NCBI RefSeq assembly: GCF_004321985.1
Contig: NZ_SCQN01000035.1
Location: forward strand, 19,327 to 83,326
Reading direction: 5' to 3'
Source: Castellaniella sp.
GTDB lineage: Bacteria > Pseudomonadota > Gammaproteobacteria > Burkholderiales > Burkholderiaceae_B
DNA: 64,000 nucleotides
The notes beneath the pieces were generated by a model. That model had not been told where the DNA came from. It made no database searches and saw only the letters and a program-made list of their open reading frames with translations. The translations under genes were made by a program, and so were the position numbers. Below, piece by piece: positions 39,182-48,270 of this stretch; within the stretch, counting starts at the first letter, position 1; each line of letters opens with the position of its first letter.

Positions 39182-41550
39182 TCATACCTCTCGAAAGCAG
39201 ATTTTTCAGGTGTGTGAACCGAGACGGGCTGATAACCGTTGATGCGGTTGGCCAGCAGCGACATGGGATCGTTACCCAGGGACCCCAGTCCCGTCAACTC
39301 CAGTTGCAGGAAGAACGCGGTATTGGACTGCTGGGCCGCTACGGCGTAGCGTTGCATCACGGCTCGCGCCGCCCAGCCGCCGTCACCCCGATATTCCAGC
39401 CCGACGATTGCCTGGGTATTGCGCTTCTCGGCCAGAGAATAATCGTAACGCCCCACGCCATACCAGCGGCGCGACAACGGCCACTGGCCAGAGATGCTGA
39501 CCTGCTCGGTGGACTGCAGCGTCGTATCCGAGGTCAGCAGCTGATACGGATCGGCAAACACGTTCGGATCGCGCTCATAGCGATAGGACAGCGACATGGT
39601 CGCCAGACGTTTGGGCGACCAGCGCACCCCGGTGCTCAGACGCTCGCGTTGCTGGGTCTTGTGATTGAACTGGCCATCAAAGTAGACGGAAAACTTATCC
39701 GTCAGAGCCGCGGTGGCACCGACCAGATAATCGGACTCGGAACCCTGACGCGGCGCCAGGCTGGGCAGCGAGACCTGCTGATCCGTGAAATAAAATCGCT
39801 GCGCCGCCGACAGCGACAAGCGCTCGAAACCGGTGTCCGCATCGAGCCAGCGGGTGGTCAGCCCCACCGTCAGTTGATTGGCATTCGAGATCCGGTCCCA
39901 ACCGCCACTGAAAATATTCTCGTCAAACGCCTGCTGGTAGTTGAAGGTCGCAACCCCCGTGTCGTAGACCGGCAGCGTAGACTGGTCCCGGTAGGGGACA
40001 TACAGGTAATACAACCGCGGCTCCAGCGTCTGTGTGGCCGCACGGCCGAAGAGCGAAGTGGACCGTTCCAGCGTGAGCCCCGAGTCCACCGAGGCGATGG
40101 GCAGAACGCGCGACTGGCCGCTGGATCGCGCCGAATACGGAAGGCCGTTGACGTCGTTCCCCAGGTCCGAGAACCACTGCGTTTCGTAGTGCGTCATGTG
40201 CAGGCCGATCTTGGGCGTGAAGTACGCGCTGGGCGTGACGAACGGACGAGCGATCGTGGTGTAGGAAGTCTCGCGCGTGCCATTGGGCATCAGCCTCCGA
40301 CCGTTATAGGCCGGAAACGCGTCGCCGAAATACCGGGGCGACACAAAACGGGTGACTGTATTGGTGGACACCACATCCAGTCCATTCCAGCCATAACGCT
40401 GCGCGGTAAAATTCAGTTCCGGCAACTTGTCGTACGGCGGCGCCAGGAACGACCCGGTGCTGTCCTGCAGCGTCTGGTAGGTATAGAACTGCAGCGAGCC
40501 GCTGAGATACCGATTGCCATTCCAGGTCAGCAGCGCCTGGCTGGGCATGTAGGTGATGGCCGCGTCTGTCAGTCCGAAGGACGAGAAATCTCGGAAATAA
40601 TTGTCGTCGGACACCCGCCGGGCATCCAGATAGGCATTGAAGCCGCCGCCCAGCGCCTCATTGTGCTGCACCGAATACATCCAGCGGGCATTGCCGGTCT
40701 GCCGATCGTGCATGATATAGGTGCCAAACATCTGGGAGATCGAGGAATTCCCCAGGTGACGGAACTCGGTCCCCAGCAGCAGCCCGCGCTTGGACATATA
40801 GCGCGGCATCAGCGTCGCGTCGTAATTGGGAGCGAGGTTCAGATAATACGGGGTGGTGATCTCGAAGCCGCTGTTGCTGGACGTTCCGTAGGTCGGCAAC
40901 AGAAACCCCGACTTGCGCTGGTTACTGATGGGAAACGTCAGATACGGCGAGTACAGAATGGGGACATCCTTGAAATACAGCACGCCGTTGCGGGCAGCCC
41001 CCTCGTTCTCGTTCAGGTACAGATCCACCCGGCTGGCATCGATGTACCAGGCCGGATTCGGCCCAGACCAGCCGCTGTAGCGCATGTTCTTCAGCCGTAT
41101 ATGCTGTCGGCTGTAGATCTTGGCCTGCTCGGCCTTGCCGGTGCCACCGGTGGCGCCTAACCAGAACTCTGGGTCGTCCACCAGCCCCTGGTTGCTATTG
41201 ACGTTGTAGCGCAGATGGGGGCCCTGCACGATGTTGCCGTCCCGCATGAGCAGGCCATTGCCACGAACGTCAGTCTCGCCCGTCTTCTGGTCGTATTCGA
41301 TGCGATCGCCCTTCACGACGGAATCCAGCCGGCGCACCTGGGCGTGGCCGCTCAGGGTGACCTGCCCTTCGGCATCCCGCGCAATGTCGTCGCCAATCAG
41401 GAACGACGGTAGGGAATCGTCTTTTTTGACCGAGTGCACCTGCAGGCTGTCGGGCACGCGCAAGCCATTGAGCTCGACCGACGGCTCCGCAGCCAGCGTC
41501 GCCGCCGAGAGGAACAAGCTTGTCACGATGATGCGGCTGATCCCACGCAC
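39178..41550 (-). CDS. lptD: LPS-assembly protein LptD, no cysteines
   Basis: Outer-membrane beta-barrel that, with LptE, inserts LPS in the outer leaflet. The 790-residue product has a signal peptide ending near LAAEPS, an OstA/LptA-like jellyroll (GDRIEYDQKTGETDVRGNG) and a long C-terminal barrel. Starting codon is GTG at 41550. Unusually I find no cysteine anywhere in the chain, whereas E. coli LptD depends on two disulfides for maturation. A perfect TATAAT on the minus strand at 41622-41627 could serve the lptD-surA-rsmA operon, without a good -35. Confidence 0.95.
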   Translation of the reverse strand: MRGISRIIVTSLFLSAATLAAEPSVELNGLRVPDSLQVHSVKKDDSLPSFLIGDDIARDAEGQVTLSGHAQVRRLDSVVKGDRIEYDQKTGETDVRGNGLLMRDGNIVQGPHLRYNVNSNQGLVDDPEFWLGATGGTGKAEQAKIYSRQHIRLKNMRYSGWSGPNPAWYIDASRVDLYLNENEGAARNGVLYFKDVPILYSPYLTFPISNQRKSGFLLPTYGTSSNSGFEITTPYYLNLAPNYDATLMPRYMSKRGLLLGTEFRHLGNSSISQMFGTYIMHDRQTGNARWMYSVQHNEALGGGFNAYLDARRVSDDNYFRDFSSFGLTDAAITYMPSQALLTWNGNRYLSGSLQFYTYQTLQDSTGSFLAPPYDKLPELNFTAQRYGWNGLDVVSTNTVTRFVSPRYFGDAFPAYNGRRLMPNGTRETSYTTIARPFVTPSAYFTPKIGLHMTHYETQWFSDLGNDVNGLPYSARSSGQSRVLPIASVDSGLTLERSTSLFGRAATQTLEPRLYYLYVPYRDQSTLPVYDTGVATFNYQQAFDENIFSGGWDRISNANQLTVGLTTRWLDADTGFERLSLSAAQRFYFTDQQVSLPSLAPRQGSESDYLVGATAALTDKFSVYFDGQFNHKTQQRERLSTGVRWSPKRLATMSLSYRYERDPNVFADPYQLLTSDTTLQSTEQVSISGQWPLSRRWYGVGRYDYSLAEKRNTQAIVGLEYRGDGGWAARAVMQRYAVAAQQSNTAFFLQLELTGLGSLGNDPMSLLANRINGYQPVSVHTPEKSAFERYE

Positions 41551-41681
41551 GAAGACCTGGTCTCCCGTAATTGATTTGAACAGCGCCCGAGCCGCATACC
41601 CACGACGACCAGCGACCCAGTATTATAGAGAAGCCTCGCGCACACTGCCCGGGGCTTGTTTCCGTCTGAAAGCGCCCTTCC

Positions 41682-42725
41682 ATGATGAACACCCCCCAGG
41701 ACCCCCGCCTCGCCGCCCTGCGCCAGTGGCTGGATCGACTCACCACACCCGCTGGCCTGGACGCCACTACACTTGCACCGGTGTCGGGCGACGCTAGCTT
41801 CCGCCGCTATTTCCGCATCCAGGGTCAGGCGACCACCTATATCGTCATGGACGCCCCCCCGCCGCACGAAGACTGCACGCCTTTCGTCAAAATGGCGCAG
41901 CGCCTGGGCCAGGGCGGGTTACGCGTCCCGGAAGTCCACGCGATGAACCTGGAACAGGGATTCCTGGTGCTGTCGGACTTGGGCGACCAGACCTTCTTTG
42001 ACGCACTGCGGCAGGGCCTGAGGGATACCGAAGACCTGCAGCGGCACTACCAGGGGGCACTGCGGGCGCTGGTCCGTCTCCAGCAGTGTCCGGCCGGCGA
42101 CCTGCCAGCCTATGATGAACAGCGGCTGCAGGACGAGCTCACCGTCTTCCCGCACTGGTATCTGCACGTTCATCACGGAATGACGCCGGACGCCGACACG
42201 CAGACGCATCTCGCCCGCATTTTTGATCTGCTGGTGCGCCAAGCCGCAGCGCAGCCGCGCGTGCTGGTGCACCGCGATTACCACTCACCCAACCTGATGG
42301 TGGGGCCCGGCGCGCCGGATTTCGAACCCGGCGTAATCGACTTCCAGGACGCGTTGCACGGCCCACTGTCCTATGACATTGCATCACTGGTGATGGATGC
42401 CCGCACCTCGTGGGACGAGCCGCAACAGCTGGACTGGGCGATACGCTACTGGGAATACGCCCGCGCGGCAGGTCTACCGGTCCCGGCGGATTTTGCCCAA
42501 TTCCACATGGAATACGAATGGATGAGTCTGCAGCGCAACCTGCGCATCCTGGGCGTCTTCGCGCGGCTCTCGCATCGGGACGGCAAGCACCACTACCTGG
42601 AACACATGCCGCGCGTGCAGCGCTACGTGCGCCAGGTCGCCGAACGCTACAAGGCCTTCCACCCGCTGGTGCGCCTGCTGGACACCGTAGAACAGACCTC
42701 CTTCACCGACGGCTATTCATTCTGA
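41682..42725 (+). CDS. amgK: N-acetylmuramate/N-acetylglucosamine anomeric kinase
   Basis: Aminoglycoside-phosphotransferase-fold kinase that phosphorylates MurNAc (or GlcNAc) at C1 in the cell-wall recycling route that bypasses MurA. The 347-residue product has PVSGDASFRRYFRIQ (P-loop side), the catalytic loop VHRDYHSPNLMV and the metal motif VIDFQDALHG. The next gene is murU with a 1-bp overlap, which is the arrangement known from pseudomonads and supports the specific call over a general APH-like one. Confidence 0.9.
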   Translation: MMNTPQDPRLAALRQWLDRLTTPAGLDATTLAPVSGDASFRRYFRIQGQATTYIVMDAPPPHEDCTPFVKMAQRLGQGGLRVPEVHAMNLEQGFLVLSDLGDQTFFDALRQGLRDTEDLQRHYQGALRALVRLQQCPAGDLPAYDEQRLQDELTVFPHWYLHVHHGMTPDADTQTHLARIFDLLVRQAAAQPRVLVHRDYHSPNLMVGPGAPDFEPGVIDFQDALHGPLSYDIASLVMDARTSWDEPQQLDWAIRYWEYARAAGLPVPADFAQFHMEYEWMSLQRNLRILGVFARLSHRDGKHHYLEHMPRVQRYVRQVAERYKAFHPLVRLLDTVEQTSFTDGYSF

Positions 42726-43426
42726 TGCGGGCCATGATTCTGGCAGCCGGCCGGGGCGAGCGCATGCGGCCGCTCACCGACACCTGCCCCAAGCCTCTTT
42801 TGCCGGTAGGTGGGCACCCCCTCATCGTCTGGCACATCCGGCGGCTGGTGCAGGCGGGTTTCCGTGACATCGTGATCAACCACGCCTGGCTGGGCGATCA
42901 GATCACGGCAGCACTGGGAAACGGCCAGGCGCTGGGCGCCCGGCTGCACTACAGCCCGGAATCCCCAGCCCTGGAGACGGCTGGCGGAATCGCGCACACG
43001 CTGCACTTCTTTCAAGGCGAGCCATTCCTGGTCGTCAACGGCGACATCTGGTGCGACTGGGACCCAGCGCGGGCCCATGCCCAGGCGGCGCGGCTATCCG
43101 CCGAGCACCCCGCGCATCTGGTACTGGTGGACAACCCCGGCCACCACCCGCAGGGCGACTTCGTGCTGCAGGCCGATGGCCGGGTCGTGCCCCCGGGTGC
43201 GGCGGACGCCGCTCTGACCTTCGCCGGCATCGGCCTCTACCACCCCAGCCTTTTCACAGACATCAACCCCGAACTCCCCGCACCGCTCGCGCCGCTGTTA
43301 CGTTCAGCCATGGCCGACCGGCTTGTCACCGGCGAGCATCATGCCGGACAATGGGCGGACATCGGGACACCGCAACGCCTGGCACAGCTCGACAGGGCGC
43401 TGCGGAACCAGCTGGACCCCGGCTAA
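42725..43426 (+). CDS. murU: N-acetylmuramate-1-phosphate uridylyltransferase
   Basis: Nucleotidyltransferase that makes UDP-MurNAc from MurNAc-1-P and UTP, completing the AmgK-MurU recycling bypass. The start at 42725 gives 233 residues, MRAMILAAGRGERMRPLTD, with the nucleotide-binding LAAGRGERMRPLT-x5-PKPLLPV signature. VVNGDIWCDWD carries the metal Asp. The open frame runs far upstream inside amgK, but only this start gives a family N-terminus. Its length matches MurU. Confidence 0.92.
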   Translation: MRAMILAAGRGERMRPLTDTCPKPLLPVGGHPLIVWHIRRLVQAGFRDIVINHAWLGDQITAALGNGQALGARLHYSPESPALETAGGIAHTLHFFQGEPFLVVNGDIWCDWDPARAHAQAARLSAEHPAHLVLVDNPGHHPQGDFVLQADGRVVPPGAADAALTFAGIGLYHPSLFTDINPELPAPLAPLLRSAMADRLVTGEHHAGQWADIGTPQRLAQLDRALRNQLDPG

Positions 43427-43542
43427 ACTGCATCAAAAATCGCAACCATCTGTTCGTAAGCCTGCAGCCAGTGACCGGAATACGTTTATCCTAGAGAATT
43501 TCTGCGGCGCACAGCTGCCGCGTGCTGTTCAGGAACTTTGTC

Positions 43543-44262
43543 ATGTCTTTTGGACCGAAACATCCGACCTTCAAGCCCACCCCCTACGGTTACTCCAGAC
43601 GCAGCCGGGGAATTCCGCGCTGGTTATTGCTGCTCATCACCGGGATCGTGCTGGGAGCGGGGGGCGTATTGTTCCTGCAGCGCAGCTACGGCCCTCAGCG
43701 GCTCACGATCGAACAGTCTGAACAACTACGCACGGACCTGAACACAGCCAACATAGAAAACCAGCGACTCACGGCCGAGGCCAAAAAGCTGCACGAAACT
43801 CTGGACCAGTCCCAGAAAAGCGAAAAGGCTGCCACCCAGTCCATGACGCAGGCACGTCAGCATGCCGCAGACATGCAGGCGAGCGTCGCCAGCCTGATCG
43901 AGGCGATTCCGGCCGATCCGCGCAGGGGCACCCCAGGGATCCGGGCCGGTGACGTGGAGCTGAGCCAGGGCGGCCTGCATTACCAGATCCTGCTGATCCA
44001 GGACATCCCCCAAGGCCAGACAGAAGCCGCCAATCTGCGCGGCACCGTCAAGCTGGTGGCGATGGGCTCCTATCCCAACGGCAAGCACGGCTACCAGGAC
44101 GTAGCGACCCTACCGTTGGACATGGGCCGCTACACGGTGGTCCAGGGAAACTGGACGGACATGGCCAAGGGCTTCCGCCCATTCCAGGTCACCATCCAGA
44201 TCACCGCCGATGGTTCCGACAAGGTCACTTCCACGCGGACCTTCCGGATCGCTCGCCGCTGA
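43543..44262 (+). CDS. Conserved membrane-anchored coiled-coil protein, unknown function
   Basis: A 239-residue protein starting at 43543 (MSFGPKHPTF) with AGGAAC upstream; an earlier in-frame start at 43522 lacks one. One membrane helix (about residues 29-47) follows a basic N-terminus, then a coiled coil (about 60-115, rich in Gln/Glu/Lys), then a C-terminal beta-type domain (GGLHYQILLIQDIPQG onward). It probably sits in the inner membrane with its C-terminus in the periplasm. I recognise no family or function. It converges with metQ and shares the terminator between them. Confidence 0.8.
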   Translation: MSFGPKHPTFKPTPYGYSRRSRGIPRWLLLLITGIVLGAGGVLFLQRSYGPQRLTIEQSEQLRTDLNTANIENQRLTAEAKKLHETLDQSQKSEKAATQSMTQARQHAADMQASVASLIEAIPADPRRGTPGIRAGDVELSQGGLHYQILLIQDIPQGQTEAANLRGTVKLVAMGSYPNGKHGYQDVATLPLDMGRYTVVQGNWTDMAKGFRPFQVTIQITADGSDKVTSTRTFRIARR

Positions 44263-44264
44263 TG

Positions 44265-44296
44265 AAAACGGGCCCGCGAACGATTCGCGAGCCCGT
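44265..44296 (-). terminator. Intrinsic terminator of metNIQ (possibly bidirectional)
   Basis: ACGGGC/GCCCGT and CGCGAA/TTCGCG arms around CGA, interrupted by a single mismatch, at 44268-44296. On the minus strand four T residues follow. It lies 47 bp after the metQ stop. A second hairpin, GTGCGGGC/GCCCGCAC at 44317-44335, precedes it with no T-run. Confidence 0.75.
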
Positions 44297-44343
44297 CTGA
44301 TATTCCCCTGGCCTGAGTGCGGGCGCAGCCCGCACTTCCCTGA

Positions 44344-45129
44344 TCAGAACGCCGGAACGATGGCGCCCTTGTACTTGGTCAGGATGAAGTTGCGGACCTT
44401 CTCGGACTGCAGTGCCTTCACCAGCTTCTGGATGCCAGGATCGTTGACCTTGTCCTGACGTGTCACCACCAGATTGGCGTAGGGCGATTCCTTGTCCTCG
44501 ATGAAGAGCGCATCTTTTGTCGGATTCAAACCGGCTTCCAGGGCATAGTTGGTGTTGATCAGCGCCATATCCACATCCGGCAGCACCCGTGGCAACGTGG
44601 CAGCCTCGAGTTCGCGGAACTTCAGATGCTTGGGGTTGTACACGACGTCACGCGCCGTGGCCAGAATGTTGGTGGGATCCTTCAGCTTGATCAATCCCTG
44701 CTTCTGCAACAGCAGCAGCGCGCGAGCGCCATTGGACGGATCATTGGGGATGGCGACTTGCGCGCCGTCCTTCAGATCCTTGATGCTCTTGATCTTCTTC
44801 GAATAGGCGCCGAACGGCTCCACATGCACCGCCCCCACAGACACCAGATGAGTGCCGTGCTCTTTGTTGAACGAATCCAGATACGGCTTGTGCTGGAAGA
44901 AATTGGCATCGATGTGCTTGTCGGAAACCTGAAGGTTGGGCTGAACATAGTCGGTGAAGACCTTGATGTCCAGGTCCACGCCTTCCTTGGCCAGGTCAGG
45001 CTTGACGAATTCCAGCAGTTCCGCATGCGGCACGGGTGTGGCCGCAATGGACAGTTTCTCGGCATGCGCCGTGGTGCCCAACGCCAGTGGGATCGCCAGC
45101 GCCAGCGCCGGCACGAGCTTCTTGAACAT
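44344..45129 (-). CDS. metQ: D/L-methionine ABC transporter, substrate-binding protein
   Basis: NlpA-family periplasmic binding protein. The start at 45129 (MFKKLVPALALAIPL) gives 261 residues and a signal peptide ending ...TTAHA; the frame is open upstream but in the wrong context. Typical segments include TPVPHAELLEFVKPDLAKEG, TDYVQPN and ANFFQHKPYLDSFN. Unlike E. coli MetQ there is no lipobox cysteine, so this looks like a soluble periplasmic protein. It follows metI by 17 bp. Confidence 0.95.
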   Translation of the reverse strand: MFKKLVPALALAIPLALGTTAHAEKLSIAATPVPHAELLEFVKPDLAKEGVDLDIKVFTDYVQPNLQVSDKHIDANFFQHKPYLDSFNKEHGTHLVSVGAVHVEPFGAYSKKIKSIKDLKDGAQVAIPNDPSNGARALLLLQKQGLIKLKDPTNILATARDVVYNPKHLKFRELEAATLPRVLPDVDMALINTNYALEAGLNPTKDALFIEDKESPYANLVVTRQDKVNDPGIQKLVKALQSEKVRNFILTKYKGAIVPAF

Positions 45130-45146
45130 GAACAATCTCCTGTAGA

Positions 45147-45803
45147 TTACCGTCTGTTGAGCTTGGCTACCCAGCGGTCGCCAAGCACCTGAAAAATCTG
45201 CACCATGACCACCAGGATCACGACCGTGACCACCATGACGTCCGCCTGGTAGCGCTGGTAGCCATACCGCACCGCCAGATCGCCCAGGCCGCCGCCCCCG
45301 ATCACACCCGACATGGCCGAATAGCCCACGAGGGTGATGCCGGTCACCACGGTGGCCGCCAGAATCCCGGTGGTGGCCTCGGGCAGCAGCGCCCACAACA
45401 CGGTCTGGCGAGAAGTCGCCCCCATCGCACGGCACGCCTCGCTCACGCCCGGGTCCAGTTCCCGAAGGACGTTTTCCACCAGCCGGGCAAAGAACGGCGC
45501 GGCGCTGGCGACCAGCGGCGGAATCGAGCCCTGAACCCCCAGGGCCGTGCCCACGATCACCCTCGACAACGGAATCATGACGATGAGCAGAATCAGGAAA
45601 GGCACCGACCGCAGCACATTGACGACGAACGCAACACTCTGATAGACGGGACGATTGGCAATCACCTGGCCGGGACTGGTCAGAAACAGCAACACGCCCA
45701 CCGGCAGGCCGATGATCACCGTGAACAGCAGCGAGAAGCCCGTCATCAACAGAGTGTCGACGGTGGCCCCGAGCATCATCCCCCAATCCACGTTCGCCAT
45801 CAT
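45147..45803 (-). CDS. metI: D/L-methionine ABC transporter, permease
   Basis: Inner-membrane permease of the MetNIQ importer. The 218-residue product has five or so helices and the coupling motif EACRAMGATSRQTVLWALLP (EAA loop). The C-terminal region AMSGVIGGGGLGDLAVRYGY is characteristic of MetI. It overlaps metN by 4 bp. Confidence 0.96.
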   Translation of the reverse strand: MMANVDWGMMLGATVDTLLMTGFSLLFTVIIGLPVGVLLFLTSPGQVIANRPVYQSVAFVVNVLRSVPFLILLIVMIPLSRVIVGTALGVQGSIPPLVASAAPFFARLVENVLRELDPGVSEACRAMGATSRQTVLWALLPEATTGILAATVVTGITLVGYSAMSGVIGGGGLGDLAVRYGYQRYQADVMVVTVVILVVMVQIFQVLGDRWVAKLNRR

Positions 45804-46822
45804 GGCCGCAATACCTCGTAATGAACGCCCGCACTGGCCAGCGCCGGCTCGAGTGCTGCCAGATCCGCAACCGACCCTTCGACGGCCACGACGAGCTGGC
45901 CGTACGGGGTGTCCTTGATCCGCCCGACCGATCCCTGCAGGATGCTCAGATCCAGATGCAGATTCCGGCTCAAATGGCTGAGCAGCGGGCTGCCAGTAGC
46001 CTCACCCCGGAAACTGAGCTTCACCAGACGGCCGCCAACGCCTTCGGCCAGCGCACGCCAGCCCTCGCCGCCATCCAGGCCGCTCTCCGATAGCAAGGCG
46101 CGAGTGGCGTCATGCTGCGGATGCAGGAAGACGTCAAGCACCTGGCCAGTCTCCACGATGTGGCCGCGCTCAATCACGGCAACCCGGTCGCAGACGGCAC
46201 GGATGACATCCATGCTGTGAGTGATGAGCACGATGGTGAGCCCCAGGCGCTGATTGATGTCACCGAGCAGCCGCAGGATGGATTGCGTGGTCTCGGGGTC
46301 CAGCGCCGACGTCGCCTCATCGCACAGCAGGATGCGCGGCGCGCTGGCCAGGGCTCGTGCAATGCCGACCCGCTGCTGCTGCCCACCGGAAAGCTGGCTG
46401 GGGTACTGGTCGGCATGGTCCGTCAGGCCGACCAGATCCAGCATCTCGCGGGCGCGGGTATCGCGCACCGCGCGCGGGGTGCCCGACAGGCGCAAGGGGA
46501 AGCAGACATTGTCCATCACCGTGCGCGAACGCAGCAGGTTGAAGTGCTGGAACACCATGCCGACCGTGCGCCGGTACTCCCGCAACTGGGCATCGGAATA
46601 GCGGGTGATGTCCTCGCCATCGACCCGAACCTGACCCTCTGTTGGGCGCTCCAGCAGATTCAGCAGGCGGATCAACGTACTTTTGCCTGCCCCCGAACGA
46701 CCGATGATGCCGAAGACCTCGCCCTCGCGAATGCTCAGGGACACGTCCGCCAACGCGTCAATGGCGCGATCTCCGGACTGATAGGTCTTACGAATGTTCT
46801 CGAGGTCGATCAAGATGCACAA
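45800..46822 (-). CDS. metN: D/L-methionine ABC transporter, ATP-binding protein
   Basis: ATPase of the methionine importer. Walker A is GRSGAGKST, the signature LSGGQQQRV and Walker [14 protein letters not shown]. Residues about 265-340 form the C-terminal NIL/ACT domain that binds methionine and inhibits transport when the pool is high. The 340-residue length is normal. The leader upstream contains an 8-bp hairpin (46841-46862). First gene of metNIQ. Confidence 0.97.
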   Translation of the reverse strand: MCILIDLENIRKTYQSGDRAIDALADVSLSIREGEVFGIIGRSGAGKSTLIRLLNLLERPTEGQVRVDGEDITRYSDAQLREYRRTVGMVFQHFNLLRSRTVMDNVCFPLRLSGTPRAVRDTRAREMLDLVGLTDHADQYPSQLSGGQQQRVGIARALASAPRILLCDEATSALDPETTQSILRLLGDINQRLGLTIVLITHSMDVIRAVCDRVAVIERGHIVETGQVLDVFLHPQHDATRALLSESGLDGGEGWRALAEGVGGRLVKLSFRGEATGSPLLSHLSRNLHLDLSILQGSVGRIKDTPYGQLVVAVEGSVADLAALEPALASAGVHYEVLRP

Positions 46823-46840
46823 CTACCGTGAAGAAGACTG

Positions 46841-46862
46841 GCTTCCTGGATCCTCAGGAAGC
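46841..46862 (-). promoter_or_regulatory. Leader hairpin upstream of metN, function unknown
   Basis: A perfect 8-bp inverted repeat GCTTCCTG/CAGGAAGC around a 6-base loop, 19-40 bases before the metN start. There is no T-run after it, so it is not a plain terminator, and I cannot match it to a known SAM-riboswitch architecture. Confidence 0.35.
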
Positions 46863-46983
46863 GAGACGTGAATTTAGCATGCTGGTTCAGCAGATAGATC
46901 GAATAGCATATTACTAGGAGATATATGAAACAAAATGCAGCAGATTCTGCGAATACTCATGACGGGCCACGCCGGACACGCGG

Positions 46984-47919
46984 TTACCTGCGGCGCAGCC
47001 TGGCCTGCAGCCAACGGCCCGAGGGCTCCACCATGACGGTACCGACAATCACTGCAACACCCAGGTAGAACGACGCGCCAAGTTGCTGCTGCTCACCCAG
47101 CAGCGGGATGGCAAGCAGCACGGCATAGACAGGCTCCAGATTGGTGGCCATTTGCTGGGCAAATACGCTGATAGACCGAAGCGCCACCAGTAGCAGAGCC
47201 AGCGGCAATGCCGTCAGGGCAATCGCGAACACGACGAGCAACACCAGATCCCGCCCCTGGGGGATGCTGAAGCCGGCCTCTCCGCTCGGGAGCAGTGGAA
47301 TCACCAAGGTAAGAAACAAGGCCCCCGCCCCCAGTTCAACGCACGTTGCACTGAGCGGATGAACGCGGCTCACCAGGAGCTTGTTGAAACCGCTGAACGC
47401 CGTCAGAACCGCTGCCGACAACAGGCCAACACCAAGACCCAGATACATCCCTCGGGGAATGCCGCCCGCGACCAGCGCAACCCCCGGGATGATCGCCATC
47501 GCCAGCACCAGGTCCATGCGCCGGTAACGGCGGTGCATCAGCCGGGGGCCGAACACCGCCACGAACAGCGGTGCCGTGGCCAGGCAAACAGCCGAAACCG
47601 ACGCATTGGTGAGTTTGACCGCCAGATAGAACAACACCCAGGTAATGGCAAGAATGACACCCACGCCACAGCTTGCTGCAAACAGGCGCGGGGACAATTG
47701 CCGCAGGCCCCGCCAGGTGGCGGGCAGGAACAACAAGGCCAGCGAGGCGATCAGCATGCGCCACCAGACGAGCGACACAGGGTCCAGAGTGATCAGCCGG
47801 CCCATGATGGGTGTGAACCCCCACAGCACCACGCAGAAGTGGATCAGCAGATACCCCCGGGTGGCCGACGGCGTGGCCCGGACCAGGGCCTCAACCCTGG
47901 GAATGCGCATGAACGGCAT
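46984..47919 (-). CDS. EamA/DMT-superfamily transporter
   Basis: A 311-residue inner-membrane protein with about ten helices in two EamA repeats (residues 24-150 and 160-300). Each half has the alternating small/aromatic pattern of drug/metabolite transporters. GGGAG precedes the ATG by 5 bases. Substrate unknown; adjacency to metNIQ (161 bp, same strand) is not enough to assign it. Confidence 0.88.
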   Translation of the reverse strand: MPFMRIPRVEALVRATPSATRGYLLIHFCVVLWGFTPIMGRLITLDPVSLVWWRMLIASLALLFLPATWRGLRQLSPRLFAASCGVGVILAITWVLFYLAVKLTNASVSAVCLATAPLFVAVFGPRLMHRRYRRMDLVLAMAIIPGVALVAGGIPRGMYLGLGVGLLSAAVLTAFSGFNKLLVSRVHPLSATCVELGAGALFLTLVIPLLPSGEAGFSIPQGRDLVLLVVFAIALTALPLALLLVALRSISVFAQQMATNLEPVYAVLLAIPLLGEQQQLGASFYLGVAVIVGTVMVEPSGRWLQARLRRR

Positions 47920-48110
47920 ATATCTCCCACAAAACCATGCACGATTTGCTCATGGCGGCCGTATTGATGTGACTGAGTCCCCAGCCACTGTACATGAGCA
48001 GGGCACCACAATGCATGCGCAGCGGCGTTGCCTTTTCTAATTCTGACCTAAGCCTGGGCCGTCAAACTACCTCCTCATCGGAACTTACCCAGCCCAAGGA
48101 CGCTGGCGGG
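47920..48110. other. Intergenic control region ahead of the PAP2/two-component unit
   Basis: Between the DMT gene (leftward) and the small membrane protein frame at 48111 (rightward). The left half shows nothing distinctive beyond the DMT start region. The right half holds the tandem 11-bp box at 48037-48058. Confidence 0.5.
48037..48058 (+). promoter_or_regulatory. Tandem 11-bp response-regulator box, copy 1
   Basis: CTAATTCTGAC (48037-48047) immediately followed by CTAAGCCTGGG (48048-48058): two head-to-tail 11-bp units matching at 7 positions. A closely matching pair occurs at 51044-51065. Direct repeats with one-helical-turn spacing are the usual binding sites of OmpR-family regulators, and such a regulator is encoded at 48921. 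Confidence 0.6.
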
Positions 48111-48224
48111 ATGGGTATGGGTATGATGTGGACCAGCGCCCTGTTTCTGACCGTCATCGTTTTCCTGGTAGCAGTCGAAACCTACGTCGTATCCAGCCAT
48201 CGGCTGCCGCGTCACGCGAATTGA
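48111..48224 (+). CDS. Candidate 37-residue single-pass membrane protein
   Basis: ATG at 48111 with AAGGA 10 bases upstream opens a 37-codon frame. It begins MGMGMMWTSALFLTVIVFLV, one strong hydrophobic helix (about residues 7-22), then a short polar tail with SSHRLPRHAN. It is the first frame after the tandem 11-bp box and lies 46 bp before the PAP2 gene on the same strand. The size and topology recall small membrane proteins that modulate sensor kinases, but this is an analogy only. The frame is open further upstream to 47994. Confidence 0.45.
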   Translation: MGMGMMWTSALFLTVIVFLVAVETYVVSSHRLPRHAN

Positions 48225-48270
48225 AGCCCGACGAAGCTGAGCGTTCAAGACAAAACTACTAAAGACCTTC

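Noticed and set aside
39064..41160. 698-codon plus-strand frame opposite lptD and surA
   Set aside because: Long only because of GC-rich antisense bias; composition is unlike any protein, and the minus strand encodes recognisable LptD.
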